Shown: positions 5,978 through 7,595 of the stretch, piece by piece
Numbering within the stretch: position 1 is the stretch's first letter
How the letters are laid out: each line of letters opens with the position of its first letter
Source: Lachnospiraceae bacterium
Lineage (GTDB): Bacteria; Bacillota_A; Clostridia; Lachnospirales; Lachnospiraceae
Assembly: GCA_017437705.1 (NCBI GenBank)
Contig: JAFRYJ010000300.1
Span: 1-7,595 of the forward strand
Direction of reading: 5' to 3'
Length of the DNA stretch: 7,595 nt
Notes under the pieces: generated by a model
Told to the model about the DNA's origin: nothing
Database searches by the model: none
Seen by the model: the letters and a program-made list of their open reading frames with translations, nothing else
Program-made: the position numbers and the translations under genes

Positions 5978-7408
5978 TCAGCTCTGCTCCCCGGCATTTT
6001 CGGAGGCTCCGAGCGCTTCAGCCTCGTGCCCCTTCTCGATGATGTCCATAACCACCTTTTCCTTGTAGAAAACGATTATCGCCATGGCAATAAGGCAGAG
6101 GAACAGCGCTATTACAAGGCTTATACGGTAGCCGGTCCCGTCATTCCTTATGATCTCCTGCCCCGCTGAGCCGGTATCGGTATACTGTCCGATGACTGCC
6201 AGCGACGTGAAGATGATCATGGCAATGGACTGACCCAGCTTGAACGCGAAGGTCCTTGCCGCGTAGAACATGGCGTCCCTGTTCTCCCCGGTCTCTATAT
6301 AATCGCTCTCCGCGATGTCCGCAACGATGGCCTGGGGTATAACTCCCAGCACCGAAAGAGGCACGCCTACAAGGATACAGATGATGTATCCGTAGATCTC
6401 ATTGGGTATAAACGATACCTTGCCCGCGAAGGACGATACAAGAAATGCCAGGCCGAACAGGGCAAAGCCCGCGATCAGCAGCTTTTTCTTGCCGTACTTT
6501 CTGGACAGGATGTTGACGATGGGATAACATACGAAGGTCACCAGCGTCATGAATATGAACAAAATCATGTAGTTATCGAGCCCCAGCAGGACCTCCACAT
6601 AATAAATGAATCCCGTGTTGAATATGGTTATTCCGATCCAGTAGATGATGTCGGAAAGAACGAACACTCTGAAGTGTCTGTTCCTGAATGTCTTGCTGAG
6701 GGACTTGAACGCATTCTCCTTGACGGGAGGCGTATTGTCGTAGTCCTTTTCCTTGATAACGAAGGCGGGGATGATCATGCAGATGAAAGCGATAACTGCA
6801 AGCACCGCCAGCACCAGCCTTGCGCAGAGGTAATAATCCCAGCCCGTGGCAGACTGAACCGCTTCCCAGATCATCTTTCCCGAAAAGGCGATGCCGGTAC
6901 CTACGATGTATGTAAGCGAGATATAGGTGGAGATATCCATCCTGTCCTTCTGATCCCTGCCGAGCACGGGGATCAGCGCATTATAAGGCGTACAGTAGGC
7001 CGTCATAAAGATATAGAACAGTATGAGCGTAACAGCCAGCCATATGATGTTTATCACCGACTCCCCTCTTACGGGACAGCAGAAAATAAGTACCGTTACA
7101 ATGGCAAAGGGCAGCGCCGAATACCTCATGAACGGTATCCTTTTACCCAGCTTGCTGCTGCAGTTGTCGGATTTGCTGGCGATCCACGGGTCCGTTACCG
7201 CATCGACGATCCTTCCGCAGGCAGTGATGATGCCTATTACCGTAAGCCCAATAAAGGTGGCGCTGGTAACAAAGGTGATAACGCCGTTGTCCGTGGAATC
7301 CGGCAGATAAAAGTTAACGAGAAGATTGGCTATGATGCCTGAAAGAATAGACCATCCCAGCTGGCCTATGGCAAATACCCATTTGATTTTTGCAGATACT
7401 CTTTTCAT
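5978..7408 (-). CDS. GPH-family (MelB-like) sugar:cation symporter, MFS
   Basis: A 476-aa inner-membrane transporter with about twelve hydrophobic spans (near 8-34, 42-64, 95-112, 120-143, 160-178, 195-217, 247-271, 278-301, 308-328, 337-360, 383-403, 427-447). The GPH signature GRIVDAVTDPWIASKSD (65-81) is followed by the basic loop SSKLGKRIPF. The second-half loop IVADIAESDYIETGENR (361-377) is also typical. By hand alignment D69 and D73 match the cation-site Asp55 and Asp59 of MelB, with Thr in place of Asn58. The MelB sugar-site acids (Asp19, Asp124) do not appear conserved, so the substrate may be a different alpha-galactoside. The ATG follows GGAGG with a 4-nt spacer. It is first in the operon, directly before the cytosolic alpha-galactosidase, which fits import of an intact oligosaccharide. 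Alternative substrates in the GPH family include beta-galactosides, pentosides and hexuronides, but the neighbours argue for alpha-galactosides. Confidence 0.92.
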   Translation of the reverse strand: MKRVSAKIKWVFAIGQLGWSILSGIIANLLVNFYLPDSTDNGVITFVTSATFIGLTVIGIITACGRIVDAVTDPWIASKSDNCSSKLGKRIPFMRYSALPFAIVTVLIFCCPVRGESVINIIWLAVTLILFYIFMTAYCTPYNALIPVLGRDQKDRMDISTYISLTYIVGTGIAFSGKMIWEAVQSATGWDYYLCARLVLAVLAVIAFICMIIPAFVIKEKDYDNTPPVKENAFKSLSKTFRNRHFRVFVLSDIIYWIGITIFNTGFIYYVEVLLGLDNYMILFIFMTLVTFVCYPIVNILSRKYGKKKLLIAGFALFGLAFLVSSFAGKVSFIPNEIYGYIICILVGVPLSVLGVIPQAIVADIAESDYIETGENRDAMFYAARTFAFKLGQSIAMIIFTSLAVIGQYTDTGSAGQEIIRNDGTGYRISLVIALFLCLIAMAIIVFYKEKVVMDIIEKGHEAEALGASENAGEQS

Positions 7409-7429
7409 ATTTCCTCCAGAACTGTTATT

Positions 7430-7460
7430 TGCCTTCCGGGATATGCATCATCAGAAGGCA
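7430..7460 (-). promoter_or_regulatory. Hairpin in the operon leader
   Basis: TGCCTTC (7430-7436 on +) pairs with GAAGGCA (7454-7460), a perfect 7-bp stem with a 17-nt loop containing ATGCAT. It lies between the candidate transcription start (near 7506) and the symporter Shine-Dalgarno (7413-7417). No U-run follows on the - strand, so it is not an intrinsic terminator. It may shape or protect the leader. Low significance on its own. Confidence 0.3.
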
Positions 7461-7512
7461 TGGCGGCCGCGGCTGCAATGAGCCCGGCATCAGCCTATAA
7501 CTATTACTGTAT

Positions 7513-7541
7513 ATTCTATAATAAAGCAGAAGGTTAATAAA
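7513..7541 (-). promoter_or_regulatory. Candidate sigma-A promoter of the alpha-galactoside operon
   Basis: On the - strand the -35 is TTTATT (7536-7541), followed by a 17-nt spacer and the -10 TAGAAT (7513-7518). The -10 matches consensus at 5 of 6 positions. The -35 is poor (3 of 6), as expected for an activator-dependent promoter. The predicted start is near 7506, giving a leader of about 98 nt to the symporter ATG. The region is AT-rich, in contrast to the GC-rich leader just downstream. Confidence 0.4.
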
Positions 7542-7546
7542 GGCGG

Positions 7547-7588
7547 TTTATGCATTTTTCTATGTATAAAAGCACTGAAATGCATAAA
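7547..7588. promoter_or_regulatory. Cluster of ATGCATAAA-like half-sites, putative activator operator
   Basis: TTTATGCATTT (7547-7557) and AAATGCATAAA (7578-7588) form a perfect 11-bp inverted repeat 20 nt apart. Between them lies a one-mismatch copy, ATGTATAAAA (7562-7571), in direct orientation with ATGCATAAAA (7580-7589). Relative to the candidate start near 7506 the cluster spans about -42 to -83, immediately upstream of the weak -35. That is the usual place for an AraC-type or similar activator. No regulator gene is in the window; it may lie beyond the right edge. The repeat is directly visible; the operator function is inferred. Confidence 0.4.
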
Positions 7589-7595
7589 AACAGGG

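Noticed and set aside
6674..7342. + strand open frame (222 codons) opposite the symporter
   Set aside because: The translation is rich in charged residues and Gly with no domain signal, and it mirrors the hydrophobic codons of the membrane protein on the other strand.
7463..7470. GCGGCCGC palindrome in the leader
   Set aside because: An 8-bp GC palindrome (a rare-cutter site) in a GC-rich stretch, with no partner repeat and no regulatory context to support a function.
7409..7595. Catabolite-repression (cre) site before the operon
   Set aside because: I looked for the WTGNAANCGNWNNCW pattern on both strands around the promoter and saw no convincing match.
1..7595. Mobile elements, CRISPR arrays, tRNA or rRNA genes, defence systems
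   Set aside because: No transposase or integrase motifs, regularly spaced repeats, tRNA-like cloverleaf or rRNA stretches were seen; the coding content is housekeeping and sugar catabolism.

Overview
The window looks like a chromosomal segment from a Bacillota/Clostridia bacterium, probably Lachnospiraceae-like. The grounds are moderate GC (roughly half by eye), GGAGG-type Shine-Dalgarno sites, TGA/TAA stops, compact operon structure, and the Clostridia-style galactokinase signature (GNHTDHQHG in place of GEHTDYNGG). The taxonomic call is an inference from style and protein flavour, not from a marker gene.

Layout. On the left (1-656, + strand) is the 3' half of an M18 metallo-aminopeptidase gene cut by the window edge. 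It converges on a - strand gene for a Cof-type HAD phosphatase (792-1598). Between them is a perfect 17-bp inverted repeat (706-765) that probably ends both transcripts. Everything from 7408 down to 1763 is a four-gene - strand operon: a GPH-family sugar:cation symporter (5978-7408), a cytoplasmic GH36 alpha-galactosidase (4373-5971), an unclassified GT-B/GT28-like protein (2931-4376) and a galactokinase (1763-2920, or 2944 with the longer start). The junctions are 6 nt, a 4-nt ATGA overlap, and a 10-nt gap or 14-nt overlap depending on the galK start. A canonical intrinsic terminator (1706-1734) closes the operon. The HAD gene downstream probably has its own weak promoter, and it starts at TTG.

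How the genes work together. The symporter would import an alpha-galactoside intact, and the leaderless alpha-galactosidase would split off galactose in the cytoplasm. The galactokinase would then phosphorylate it to galactose-1-phosphate. No galT, galE or galactose-1-phosphate-handling enzyme lies in the operon. In that slot is the GT-B-like protein, whose role I cannot name and which is the main unknown here.

The right end (7409-7595) holds a strong Shine-Dalgarno for the symporter, a leader with a hairpin and a possible 21-codon ORF, a candidate promoter (7513-7541), and a cluster of ATGCATAAA-like half-sites (7547-7588). These sit just upstream of the -35, where an activator would bind. 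No mobile element, CRISPR, rRNA or tRNA was seen.
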